The translations under genes were made by a program, and so were the position numbers. DNA of 64,000 nucleotides from Epiperipatus broadwayi (lineage: Eukaryota > Onychophora > Udeonychophora > Euonychophora > Peripatidae): assembly GCA_028023455.1 (NCBI GenBank), contig JAQFVV010000037.1:1860001-1924000 (forward strand), given 5' to 3'. The notes below the pieces were generated by a model, which was not told the origin of the DNA, searched no databases, and saw only the letters and a program-made list of their open reading frames with translations. Below are positions 48,200 through 63,821 of this stretch, in pieces. How positions within the stretch are numbered: position 1 is the stretch's first letter; each line of letters opens with the position of its first letter.

Positions 48200-50480
48200 A
48201 TTCAGAAAATCCCTGTTGCATTAATCAGATGAAATATGGAAGAGAACTTGGTAACATTGGAGAAATAAGGGATTAGATTTAAATGGTTGTGTGACCTGGC
48301 ATAGCATTGAGAGAAATATGGAGATATATTTGAAAGAAAATGTGAAATAATTGTAAATTGAGAGATGATATTATAAAAATATATAATGTCTCTCATTTTT
48401 CTTCTATGTATCAAAGAAATGTTAAAATAGTCATTAAAGCATGCCATGGAGCTTTGAAATCGCTAAGCTTTAAATAAATTATTAATAAATATAATTTCTT
48501 TAACGAGCGTTAAAAGCGCATAATTATTGATATTATATATTTAATCTAGCAAACATAGATTACATTTTTTGGAAGTCTTTTTTAATGTATGAGTTCGGCT
48601 ATAACTAAGTCAAATTCTAACTAAGATTGGTAGGATCAAAGAAAGGAAAAGTTTATATTTATCTAACTGATTAACTATTTTATCTTGTTTATATATGACC
48701 ACCATTATTTTAAATGCTTTTTCCACTATATTACTAATAGTGAGAAAGAAGGAGGCATAACTTATGAAAAAAATTTCAAGATCTTTTTGACTACTGTTAG
48801 AAATGATTTTAGACCCATAGAACGAGGAAACGATAAAATTTCAGATTTCCTTTTGAGTAGGAGACGATAGAGTCATTTATTTTTATTAGTTTTAATTTTG
48901 TAGTTAGTGAATCATGCTGTAAAATTATCTATATTATTTTTTAATAAAAAAACAAAAATAGAATTAAGGCATCTGAAAATCTTTACAGTCATCAGCATAG
49001 CTGAAAAGGTAAGGAATATGTTATACTATCATTAATATATATATACTCATATACTGAACAATGATGGGGCAAGAATGTCTCTTTGAAGAGTTTCAATTGA
49101 GTAAGAATTGAATCAAAATATATTTTATTATTATTACATTTTACAGTACTATAATATATGAATGATTGACATCATTTAATTAGAATTTTTCAAAGACTCA
49201 AATTATGTAATTGATTTTGTCAATAGTTTTAGACATCTTCTATAACGTGAACAATATGAAATGATAAGAAGATTAGTTTCAGATAATTTATTGCTTGAGA
49301 AACCATGGTGATTGGGAGATACAAGTTTGTTAAGATCTAAGGTAATTTTCTCATAAATACATTACTCAATAATTCTAGTAATTGTGTGCAAGACAAAAAT
49401 AGGTCTATAATTGCAAAGTTTTTAAAGCCATTTCATACATATACAAACTTTTACCATTTTCAGGATTGTGTACCATTTTTTTACAGAGTAGTTAAAACTG
49501 TGACTGAGTATATCCTTTATATATAAAAGGGATGTCATCTGGAACTAGAATTCAACCTGAATTGTTTGATGAAAAATATAATATCAGGTTCAGAAACAAA
49601 TCAATGATTATTTTTTCATAGAAGAAACATTGGAAATACTAGATGTAGAATGATATTGAGTTAGATTGGTCATCTTAGAAATATATCTAGAAAAATCAAA
49701 GTGGCAGTAGTATTATTTGTATTTGCCTTTTAGTTAAATCAAAATCTTTAATTTTGGACCAGATTTTTTTTTTTTAATATTTAATTATCATATTTCATAA
49801 AATTTTTAATAATCTATTTTGTGAATGACATTTAATAATTTTATAAAATTAACAAAGGTATTGTAAAAAAAAAATTCCTTTTACTTTTTGAGGTATTATC
49901 TGTGATGATATGATTTTTCTTTATTTCTTTGAGAATTGCTAAGAACTATTGGAGAAAAATGATTGTGATAATTTTTATTGGAATATAAAAACAAAACAGA
50001 TTGTAAAGCTTCAATACCAAAATTAATATCAGAAGAGCTCCAAACTTTGATCTGAATAATCTCTTCAGTAATTCCATCTAGTAAATTAAAAGGCAATATA
50101 GTCTAGGATAGTGAATTTTAAATTAAATTTGAGTGGGGAATGATGGGAATCAAGGAAAAGAAGAGATACAATTACAATTAATAGTGGAAGGCTTGCTAAA
50201 AATATAGTCTAATTTTTGGTGTTTACAATTGCTAGTCATGATATTATTGTTTCAGGTTTAATAAATTAATGAATTGCAACATCTTGAACGATTTTGAAGA
50301 TTTATTGGAAAAATGATATTGTCAAAATACAGATCAGGAATTCTAAATTATCCGTAATAATGGTATGGTAGTCATAAGAAATATAAAAAAACAACTTCAA
50401 AGGAACATAAAAGATAATTTAATTCAGATAAGGAAGTATTAGGTTTCATGTTTTATGTATATATTACCCAAAAGAATTTT
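48200..50480 (-). pseudogene. CR1/Jockey-like LINE ORF2, copy 1
   Basis: Minus-strand non-LTR retrotransposon, recognised by motif order although many stops and frameshifts interrupt it. Endonuclease end: KLDYIFSKPSTINC near 50190-50230. Linker: 50096-49896. RT: CNYRPIFVL with NYRPI at 49412-49398, VSPNHHGF near 49322-49300, LAPS.FS.YIND region near 49080-49040, YADD catalytic box at 48999-48988, NNIDNFTAW near 48925. C-terminal domain: 48447-48202, with ISLIHRRKMRD and LINATGIF. The order endonuclease-RT-C-terminal domain and the YADD box fit CR1/Jockey-type LINEs; the exact clade is not resolved. Not functional. Confidence 0.75.
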
Positions 50481-50569
50481 GTAATCCCTATTTAATATTA
50501 ATTCAAATCACATAGTTTCATATAAGGGAATGAACACAGAGATGGATTTATAGACCAAATCCTTCCCCT

Positions 50570-50710
50570 TTCTTTTTTTTTACTTTAAATTATTACTTAT
50601 TTTTTTCTTACTTTTTTTTCTTCTTTTTTTTTCTTTTTATTATTTCTTTCTTCTTCTTACTTTTTCCGCTTTTAGTTTTTATTTTTCTTACTTCTTATTA
50701 TATGTTATAA
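50570..50710. repeat. Pyrimidine-rich tract
   Basis: C/T runs (TTTCTTTTTTTTTACTTTAA and similar) at the 5' side of the LINE, present in all three units (57110-57250 and 63625-63760). Purine-rich on the LINE sense strand. Confidence 0.7.
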
Positions 50711-52200
50711 TACTTATATGTTCTATTTATTACAAGATAGTACATATCATTAGCAACAACAAAAAAGTTTTATCATAAAGATATTATGTGATCATACAGA
50801 TAATATATATTCATGAAATATGTAGAACCAGTAATTAGATATATATTATAATATTTAATAACAATAAAATAGTAAATATAATGGAAATTACCTATTATAT
50901 ACAGTATTACAATCTGCAGAAGTAATTTTGGTTAACTTTTTAATCCTCCTCAACTGCCATTAAATTCAAAAAACAAAATAAAAGCAAATATCATCAACTC
51001 AAATCCCATGAATCCCAAACTTTAATGTTAGGGGCTTGTCTATTAATTATATTAATTTTATTTCTATTTATTAAAATTGCCTCATTAATTTTTCTATTAT
51101 TATGGTTTCTCTCTTCATGAAGGATCTTAACACCATTAAAATTCAAGAATCATGGGATTTGAATTGATGACGTTTGTTTCCATTTTGTTTTCTGAATTTA
51201 ACAGTAGTTGAGGAGGGTTAAGGAATTAACTGAAAGTACCTCTGCAAATTGAAAGATGTATATAGTAGTTCATTATCATTATAATTATTATTTTTATTGT
51301 TTTTACAATAGTTTTTAATTAATGGACATTTTATTTCTATTATAATATTTATACAATCTATTCATTACATGCATATCAACAAGAAAAAGAAAAAAAGTTT
51401 TAAAATCATAAAGCATATTATAAGATTAAATGATTTTTATATATTTATAAAATATTTAGAATAAATTTTTATATTTAAATAAATTCCAGTACATTTAAAT
51501 ATGACCCTAATAAGCTTATTTAGTTGTTAGATAGGATATACAGGAAAACAAAAAAAAAATCGAAAATAAAATAACTAGGATAAATATATATGTAGCAAGC
51601 AAAAAAAAAAAAAGATGGATATATATATATGTGTGTGCGTATTTTGAAAAAGCCTTAATATAGGGCGAAAACCAATTAAACCAAAAATATTTATTTATAT
51701 ATAATTGCTTAATTTCATTTTTATTTGAATCATTATTAAATATATATACTATATCCATAAATTTGAACTTAATTAAATTATACTATTTTCATCTTTATAG
51801 TTTCAAATAACTCTATTTATAAATAAATATAAGATTCAAAGCAGAAATATATATAAGAAAATAGGGATAAGAGAAAGTATATAGAATGCCATATAAATAA
51901 GTGTCAGAAGAACAATAACAAAAAAGACAAATAAATAAAAAGAGAAATTATCTCATAATAATATAATTTTTCCATATTGTTTTGAGCTATCTAAAAGTTT
52001 CTAAATTTTCAAATTTTTAGGCAAATGATTTAAAATTTTAGGATTGTAATGTTTTTTAACTCTAACATCATATTTATTATATGACATTATAATTTTGTAA
52101 ACATTATTGGTTCTTAGATTGAAAACATTGTTAGTTTCTTAAAAAAGTTGTTTAGAACTACTACATATTTTAATAACTTATCAATAAAATTTTGTATTTC

Positions 52201-53270
52201 CAATATATCACATGATCACCATTCTCTATGCTTACACAAGCTGCTATAACAGAAGCAAAACTGTCCATATAATAGTGCCACCCAGTGCAAGCCAGTGTAA
52301 GCAATGGATAGAAGAAGGTTTGTGCATAAAATTTTTATCTAGTGAGTATTCATTTCAATATCCCCAGACTAGTTCCTAACTTGTGGTTTTTATCGGTGAG
52401 GTGTCTTGCATTTGAGAGCATTGCATCTAAATCTTAGGACTGCATCTAGATCTTAGGATCCAACGCAATCCTCCAGAAGCCACTTTTTATCTTTTTATTT
52501 AACTATAAAGCTATAAGTTCAAAATGAAAACACAATAATGTTTTGAATACAAGCTCATTCATTTGTGTAGTCATATAGATCTGACCCCAGTTTTTACAAT
52601 CTATATATTCTGATGTCTATATTTCTTTAATAACCATAGTCACCATCATCCTACTTAAAAGAATTGGTATTAAACCACTAAACATCATATGATCTCCCAT
52701 TTCCTATGCTTACAAAGCTGTTATAACAGAGACAAAACTCTCATTACAGTAATGTGACCCAGCAAGGTAGATTAATCAATGGGCGCAAGAAGGTTTGTCC
52801 ATAAAATTCCTCTCTAGTGCCTACTCATCCAATATTCCCAGACTAGTTTCTACTTGTGATTTTCATCAGTAAGGAGACTTGGATCTGAGAGCACTGCATT
52901 TAAATTTTAGAATCTGATGCACTCCTCCAGCAGTCTCCTTTCATCATTTTAGTTAACTATAAATCTATGAGCCTAGACTAAAAACACATTTTCAATTTAA
53001 GCTAATTTGTTTATTAAAAGGTAAAATGTGGCTGTTGGATGGATATAATAGACGCAAAAATCTAGATGCAGTACTCTCAGATTCAAGATTCATCATTGAT
53101 GATAGCAGTAAGTTGGAATTTAGTGTGAGGACATTGGATGAACAAGCAATAAATAAGGATTTTAATGCAATAATATTGTAGCATCCTTTGATTACTATGG
53201 CTTGCACTAGATGGCAATATTGTTTAGGGAAAGTTGTTACTGTATTAACAGATTATGCAATGATAAGACA
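52201..53270. mobile_element. Foldback/MITE cluster between copies 1 and 2
   Basis: One forward copy (52201-52700, CATGATCACCATTC... through GTGCCACCCAGTGCAAGCCA) is followed by a foldback (about 52730-53270) that ends GTATTAACAGATTATGCAAT. Compared with 58815-59410 it contains one extra element, which explains part of the unequal period. Confidence 0.7.
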
Positions 53271-54649
53271 TGTGATCTTATAATACAAAAAAATGCTCAG
53301 TGTTAATAGAACACACCATATTCTTCTCAAAAGCATATCTCTCATCATATTCCAAAGTAGCTCTCATAAACATGCTATCACTACAAAGATTACAAAGTAC
53401 TTACAAATCATATTTTTCACAAAATCATTCCTATCAAGTGTTTATTTGCAGTGTAGGAAGCTCTTATGGGAAGAAAAACAGCCATTATTTTACTCAGAAA
53501 ATTAGAATTTCATTGTATTTACAAATTCCTTAGGATTACATTCAACATATGGATATAAAAATCAATTATCCTTGTTATATCACTCATGACAAGATTATCA
53601 CCACATTTCAAAATTAACCAAAAATATACCTTATATATAATGTATCTTCACATAATTCTAGCACCAATTGACATAATGACAAAGATTAAAATAATTTCCC
53701 CAGAAGTCAAATGATAGCACTGGAAAACTCATTCATTTCTATATTCAAACACAAATGAAGATGCAGATTCTCCAATGCATGCATTAATAATAATAAATTG
53801 GTAAGATTTAAGTACTGAACTCTTGAACTATAATATTTTGATTTTGTATTCAAAATAAATACATAGGTTTTGCCCATCCTATTCTTTCTTAGATATAAGA
53901 AAAACCTTATCAACAGAAAAACTATTTGTGAACTGTATCATACGAACAAGTGAATTAAAAATGTTTTGTTTGAGTGTAGTAGCCTAGAGGATGTTTAGAC
54001 AAACATCACAATAATATATATAAAAAAAAACATATAATAAATTCTATAATTCTTTTCCAAAAATCAAATTTACAGAAATTCATACTACGTCCTTTTATAA
54101 CAGATATCAGAAGATATTCCAACATATTTAATAATAATTTACACAGTCAAATAGAAAAACTAAATAATTACCCCACTAAACATATTTGAAATTACATAGT
54201 TTCTTATACATCAGTTCTTTGCCTTATAAGATGTTATAATAATGTTCCCTATTTAAATGTTAATATACATTGACTATGACACAGTATGTTCACAATGTAT
54301 AATGTTTCTTTTGCTTATTCTATGAAAATAGTAATTAACATAATGCAGAATTGGTTGAGTTACATGAATTGATCCTTATTTCTAATTTGTAATATCCTAT
54401 GAATTGTCAGTAAATTTCCTTTTGAAACATCAGCATAATTTTATTTCAATTTTATTTTAAATACAAAACAAGTAATAGTCAATTATAGAATGAACATTTT
54501 TATAACAATAATACAAAAAAGGATTATAATTAACATGGTGATAAAAAGTTAGGGAGAAAAGGAAGAAAAAGAATAATTTGAAAAGAAAGAAATGATAAGA
54601 TTATGAGTAATGAAATTAAGAATTATATTTTTTTAGAGTTATGCTGAAT

Positions 54650-57000
<2,351 letters not shown>

Positions 57001-58814
57001 ATATATATTACTCAAAAGAATTTTGTAAACCCTATTTAATACTAATTCACATCAAATAGATTCATATAAGGGAACAAATACAGAGATAGATTTACAGAGA
57101 AAATCTTTCTCCTCCTTTCTTCTTCTTTTTACTTCATATTATTACTTCTTTTTTCTTTTTACTTTTTCTTATTATGATTATTGCTTTCTTTTTAATTTTT
57201 CTTCTCTTATTTCTTCTTTTTATCACTTCTTTTTCTTATTTCTTTTTCTTACTTCTTAATATTTATACAATTTAATTATTACAAAATAGTACATATCAAC
57301 AGCAACAATGCTTATCATCATAAAGATATTATATGATCATACAAATAGTATATATTCATGAAATATGTAGAACAAATAAATATTTTAATAGCAATAAAAA
57401 TAATAAATATAATGATAATTAATTATTATATACAGTCTTTCAATCTGTAGAAGTACTTTCAGTCTATTTTTTTAACTCTTATCAACTGCCGTTAAATTCA
57501 TAAAACAAAAGGGAAGCAAACATCATTAACTCAAATCCCATAAATCCTGAATTTTAACATTAGCAGCTTGTCTATTAATTATATTCATTTTACTTCTATT
57601 TATTAAAATTGCATTCTTAATTTTTTTTTATTATGGTTTTCTCTTCATGAAGAATATCAAACTTAAATTTATATAATTTAAGTTTGAAATTGAAAGTGTT
57701 AAGATTCTTCATGAAGAGAGAAACCATAATAAGAGAAAAATTAAAAAGGCAATTTTTAATAAATAAAAATAAAATGAATATAATTAATAGACAAGCCACT
57801 AACGTTAAAACTGAGGAATCATAGTATTTGAGTTAATGACGTTTGCTTCCATTTTGTTTTTTGAATTTAATGGCAATTTAGGAGGGTTAAGGAATTATCT
57901 CTAAGTACTACTGCAGATTGAAAGACTGTATATAATAATTAATTTCCAATATAATTATTATTTTTATTGTTGTTACAAAATTTTTTAATTGACGGACATT
58001 TTGTTTTTATTATATTATATGTATACAATCTATTCATTAGAAGATATGCATATCAGCAAGAAAAGAAAAAAAGTTTTAACATCATATAGTACATTATATG
58101 ATTATATAATTTTTATATATTCATAAAATATTTAGAATAAATTTTTATATTTAAATAAATTCCAGTACATTTAAAAATGACCTTAAAAAGCTTATTTAGT
58201 TGTTAGATAGGGTATACAAGAAAACAAAAAAAATCAAAAATGAAATGACTAAAATAAATATATTTGTAGCAAGCAAAGAAAAAAGATGGCTATATATATA
58301 TGCACTTTAAAAAAGTCATTATATAGGGCGAAAACCAATTAAATAAAAAAATATTTATATATAATTGTTTAATTTCATTTCCATTTGAATCATTATTAAA
58401 TATATATTCTATATCCATAAATTTGAAGTTAATTAAATTTTATTATTTTATCTTTAAAGTTTCAAATAACCTAACACTAGGTATAAATAAATACAAGATT
58501 CAAAGCAGAAATATATATAAGAAAAGAAGGAAAGAGAAAGTATATAGGATGTCATATAAATGTCAGAAGAACAAGAGCAAAAAAATACGAATAAATAAAA
58601 AATTATTTAATAATAATATAGATTTTCCACATTGTTTTGAGCTATCTAAAGGTCTCTAAATTTTCAAATTTGTAGATAAATCATTTAAAATTTTAGGAAT
58701 GTAATGTCCTTTAACTCTATCATCATATTTATTATATGACATTGTAATTTTGTAAACATTATTGTTTCTTAGATTGAAAACTTTATTAATTGTTTCTCAA
58801 TAAAATTTTGTATT

Positions 58815-59410
58815 TCCAATATATCACATGATCACCATTCTTTATGCTTACACAAGCTGTTATCACAGAAGTAAAACTGTCCATATAGTAGTGCCACCCA
58901 GTGCAAGCCAGAATAATCAATGGATAGAAGATTTGTGCATAAAATTTCTATCTAGTGCCTATTCACCCAATATCCTCAGACTAGTTCCTAGCTTGTGGCT
59001 TTTATCAGTGATGTGTCTTGGATTTGAGAGCACTGCATCTAGATCTTAAAATTGAATGCAATCCTCCAGCAGACACTTTTTATCTTTTTAGATAACTATA
59101 AATCTATGCACCCAAAATAAAAACACAATAATTTTTTCAATGTGAGCTAATTTTCTTGTTAAAAAATATAATATGGCTGCTGGAGGGATGCATTAAATCC
59201 AAAAATCTGGGTGCACTATTCTCAGATTCAAGATTTCTCATTGATGAAAGCAATAAACTAAAATTAGTTTGAGGACATTGGATGAACAAGCACTAAATAA
59301 GATTTTAATGCATTAATATTCTAGCATCCTTTGATTAGTATGGCTTGTACTAGATGGCGATATTGTACAGGAAAGTTGTTACTGTATTAACAGATTGTGC
59401 AAGCATAAGA
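58815..59410. mobile_element. Foldback/MITE element between copies 2 and 3
   Basis: Left arm from CATGATCACCATTCTTTATG and GTGCCACCCAGTGCAAGCCA (58825-58916) is inverted relative to the right arm (GATTAGTATGGCTTGTACTA, 59332-59351; GTATTAACAGATTGTGCAAG, 59383-59402). The interior has the inverted halves of the family body. Confidence 0.75.
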
Positions 59411-60194
59411 CATGTGATCTAGTACAAAATAAATGCTCCATGTTAATAGAACACACCATATTCTTTTCAAAACCATACATCTCATCAGATTCCAAAGTAG
59501 CTCTCATAAACACACTTATCATTATATTACAAAGATTACAAATTACATAACTAATAATCATCATCATTTTACTCAACAAATTAGAATGTCATAATACTAA
59601 AAATTCCTTAAGATTACATTCAATATATGTATATAAGATATAAAAATCAATTGTCCTTGATATATCATCCATGGCAAGATTGTTCACACATTTCAAAATT
59701 ATCCCTCAATATATCCTGTATATAATATATCTTCACACAATTCTAGCACCAATTGACTTAATGACAAAGATTAAAATAATTTTCCCAGAAATCAAATGGT
59801 AGCACTGGAAAACTCATGCTCTCCCATATTCAAATGCAAATGAAGATGCAAATTTTCCAATGCCTGCATTAATAATAGGCAATTTATAAGATTTAATTAT
59901 TGGACTCTCGAACCATAATAGTTTCATTTTATATTCAAAATAAATATATGGGTTTTGCCCATCCTATTCTTCCTTAGATATAAGAAAAACCTTATCAACA
60001 GAAAAACTATATATGAACTGTATCATAGGAACAAATGAATTAAAAATGTTTTGTAAGAGTGTAGGCACCTACGGGATGTTCACTCATACATCAAAAATAC
60101 ATCGCAAAAACAATATCACAATAAATTTTATCATTAATTCTTTTCCAAAGGCCCAAATTTTCAGAAATTCATAATACATCATTTTATAATAGAT

Positions 60195-60628
60195 GAAATA
60201 CACAGGCTTATATATACCTGTGTCTATATATGTAATAGACAGGGAATGAGCACAGACTTTCACATGACCCACCACTCTCCACACCATCTCATAACACTGA
60301 TACACCTGAACACACATATGTCGAAAAGATAAATAATCACCAATATACGTATTTCATGCTAAACCAGCAATCATCAGTTGGTCCAGATTACCATCTCTAT
60401 ACATATATGCTACAAGTGCTCAGATATATATTAAGATGGGAAATCCTCCTACTTTAATGGACAGGCTTCAATGTACTCCTCACTGCCAACTCTTCAACCG
60501 TCCATCCAATTGAAAATCTGATGATGGAATGCTCAAAGGCCACCTTTAGGCCAAGATTGTTGTCACACCCATGTTGACCTAAAGGTCAATCTGACCCCTC
60601 ATGTACAGGGCATAATCCATTAAATACA
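60195..60628 (-). mobile_element. SINE-like element, copy D, with target duplication
   Basis: 434-bp insertion, absent from copies 1 and 2 at the same place. Flanked by TATAATAGAT (60185-60194) and TATAACAGAT (60629-60638), a 10-bp duplication with one change. It contains the family blocks AGAAAAGATAAATAATCA-like, GGTCCAGATTA and GGACAGGCTTCAATGTAC, and ends CATTAAATACA. It defines the full length of the family seen at 21711-22878. Confidence 0.75.
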
Positions 60629-60883
60629 TATAACAGATATTTGAAGATATGCTAATATATTTAATAATAATGTATACAGTCAAATAGAGAAACTAATAAG
60701 TACCCCCACTAAATATATTTGAAATTACATGGTTTCTTATACATCAGTTCTCTAACCTATATGGGAATGTTACAATGATGTTCTCTATTTAAATGTTAAT
60801 ATACATCGACTATGATACAGTATGTTCACAATGTGTAATGTTTTTTTTCCTTTATTCTATCAAAGTATAGTAATTGACATAAT

Positions 60884-61030
60884 GTTAAAACAGGAAAAAC
60901 TCACTATATATATCGCCACACACAACAAGCTTGTTGTGTGTGGCGATATATATAGTGAGTTTTGCCTGTTTTAACAACAGTTATACATAAGCATAAGAGG
61001 TGATGGTGATGTGATGTTTATTGAATTAAT
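60884..61030. mobile_element. Foldback derivative with a near-perfect 92-bp palindrome
   Basis: 60884-60929 and 60930-60975 are reverse complements at 45 of 46 positions with no spacer. The outer bases GTTAAAACAGGxAAAACTC are the foldback family's arm sequence. The centre CACAACAAGCTTGTTGTG is not seen in other copies. The right side continues to GATGTGATGTTTATTGAATT. ATAAT flanks the insertion (60879-60883 and 61031-61035), and copies 1 and 2 show the empty site. Confidence 0.85.
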
Positions 61031-61130
61031 ATAATGACGAATTGATTGAGTTATATGAATTGAGTTTTATATCTAATTTGTAAAATCATATGAATTGTCA
61101 ATAAAGTTCCTTTTGAAAATCATCATCATC

Positions 61131-61140
61131 ATCATCATCA
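61131..61140. repeat. Short (CAT)n run
   Basis: Part of a CATCATCATCATCATCATCA run (about 61119-61141), longer than in the other two units. Confidence 0.7.
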
Positions 61141-61329
61141 ATTCAATTTTCTTTTAAGTACAAAACAAGTAATAGTCAATTATAGAATGCACATTTTTAT
61201 AAAATAATAATAAAACAAAGAATTATAATTGACATGGTGATAAAAATCTATGGAGAAAAAGAAGAAAATGAATAATTTAAAAAGAAATGATAGGATCATG
61301 GGTAATGAAATTAAGAATTATATTTTAGA

Positions 61330-63520
61330 GTTATGCTGAACTGACTAAAATCAAAATGCACATTGTTATTCATAAAATCCCTGTTGCATTAATCAGATGA
61401 AATATGGAAGAGAACCTGATAACATCAGAAAGATAGGGGATTATATAACCTGGTATAGCATTCAGAGAAATATGGGGATATATTTGAAAGAAAATGTGAA
61501 ATAATTGTAAATCGAGAGATGATATTATAAAAATATATAATGTCTCATTTTTCTTCTATGTATCAAAGAAAATAGTCATTAAAGTGAATTTATATACGTA
61601 TAATTAAAAAAAATAAAGTGATTATATTTAATGTAGCAAACATAGATTAAATTTTTTGGAAGTCTTTTTTTAATAATGTGTGATTTGGGCTATAACTAAG
61701 TCAAATTCTTACTAAGATTAGCAGGATCAACGAAAGGAAAAGTTTATATTTATCTAATTGATTAACTATTTTATATTGTTTACATATGACCACCATTATT
61801 TTAAATGCTTTTTCTACTATATTATTAATAGGAAGAAAGAAGAAGGCATTACTTATAAAATAAATTCCAAGATCTTTCTGACTATTGTTAGAAATGATTT
61901 TAGACCCATAGAACCAGGAAACGATAAAATTTCAGATTTTGTGTTGTTAATGAATTATGTTGTAAAATTATTTATATTATTTTTTAATAAAGAACAATCA
62001 AAAATAAAATTAATGCATCTGAAAATCTTTACAGTCATCAGTATAGCTGATAAGGTAAGAATATTTTATACTATCATTAAGATATATACATACTCATATA
62101 CTGAAAAATGATGGGGCAAAGATGCTCCTTTGAAGTGTTTCAATTGAGTAAGAATTGGATGAAAATATATTTTTATTATTATATTTAACAGTTCTATAAT
62201 GTATGAATGATTCAAACAATTTAATTAGAATTTTTCAAGACTCAAATTATGTAATTGACTAAAAGAATATTATGGTCAAATTTGTCAAAGGTTTTAGATA
62301 TTTTATATGGCGTGAACAATATGAAATGATAAGAAGATTAGTTTCAGATAATTTATTGCATGATAAACCATGTTGATTGGGAGCTAAAAGTTTATTAAGA
62401 TCTAAGATAATTTTATCATAAATACATTACTCAATAATTCTAGCAATTATGTGTAAGACAAAAATAGGTCTATATATTCAGGTTAAGTTTTTAAAGCCAT
62501 TTTATACGTATACACTTTTTTACCATTTTCAGGATTGTGTACCATTTTTTATAGATTAGTTAAAAATGTGACTGAGTGCATCCTTCATATATAAAAGGGG
62601 TGTCATCTGGAACTAGAATTCAACCTGAATTGTTTGATGAAAAATATAATATCAGGTTCAGAAACAAATCAATGATTATTTTTTCATAGAAGAAACATTG
62701 GAAATACTAGATGTAGAATGATATTGAGTTAGATTGGTCATCTTAGAAATATATCTAGAAAAATCAAAGTGGCAGTAGTATTATTTGTATTTGCCTTTTA
62801 GTTAAATCAAAATCTTTAATTTTGGACCAGATTTTTTTTTTTAAATATTTAATTATCATATTTCATAAAATTTTTAATAATCTATTTTGTGAATGACATT
62901 TAATAATTTTATAAAATTAACAAAGGTATTGTAAAAAAAAAATTCCTTTTACTTTTTGAGGTATTATCTGTGATGATATGATTTTTCTTTATTTCTTTGA
63001 GAATTACTGAAAACCATGGAGAATAATGATTGTTTGTGATAATTTTTATTGGAATATAGAACAAAACAGATTGTAAAAATTCCATACCAAAATTAACATC
63101 AGAAGAGCTCCAAATATACATCTAAATAATTTCCTCTTTAGTAATTCCATCTGGTAAATTAAAAGGCAGTATGGTCAATGCTAGTGAATTTTAAATAAAA
63201 TGTGAGTGGGGAATGATGGGGATCAAGGGAAAGAAGAGATACAATTATAATTAATAGTGGAAGGCTTGCTAAAAATGTAGTCTAATTTTTGGTGTTTACA
63301 ATTGGTAGTCATGATATTATTGTTTCAGGTTTAATAAATTAATGAATTGCAACATCTTGAATGCTGTTAAAGATAGATTGGAAAGATGGTGTTATCAAAA
63401 TACAGATCAGGAATATTAAAATCACCAGTAATAATGATATGGTAATCATATAAAATAAAATAAAAATTCAAAGAAACATAAAAGATAATTTAATTCAGAT
63501 AAGGAAGTATTAGGTTTCAT
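61330..63520 (-). pseudogene. CR1/Jockey-like LINE ORF2, copy 3
   Basis: Best-preserved endonuclease piece: TGDFNIPDLYFDN with GDFN at 63426-63415, the conserved core of APE-type LINE endonucleases. The linker is legible at 63121-62909 (NNHYSPWFSVILK). The catalytic box reads YTDD at 62045-62034, one residue away from the YADD of copy 1. Stops and frameshifts interrupt the rest. The plus-strand frame at 61758-62111 is an antisense shadow. Confidence 0.75.
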
Positions 63521-63821
63521 ACATACATTAACCAAAAGAATTTTGTAACTCCTATTTAATACTAATTCACATCAAATAGATTCATATAAGGGAATAAACA
63601 CAGAAATAGATTACAGACCAAATCCTTCTACTCTTTTCTTCTTTTTTTTACTTCCAATTATTACTTTTTTTTCTTCTTACTTTTTCTTCTTATTATTGCT
63701 TTTTTCTTACTTTTTCTTCTCTTTTTCTCACTTCTTTTTCTTACTTGTTCTTATTATGTGTTAGAATATTTATACAATCTATTTATTACAAGATAGTACA
63801 TATCAACAACGACAACAAAAA

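Larger units (their letters stand above)
46777..52200. repeat. Tandem unit, copy 1
   Basis: First of three copies of a unit that recurs at 53256-58814 and 59397 to the window end (offset 6488 between copies 1 and 2 and 6142 between copies 2 and 3 at the left border, 6616 at the right border). The order is constant: MITE border, 3' region, minus-strand LINE, pyrimidine-rich tract (50570-50700 here), AT-rich tail, and the border ending in CAATATATCACATGATCACC. Similarity is roughly 85-90% with blocks of near-identity. Confidence 0.85.

Noticed and set aside
61758-62111. 117-codon plus-strand open frame similar to 48685-48870
   Set aside because: Antisense shadow of the minus-strand LINE; the similarity comes from the repeat unit.
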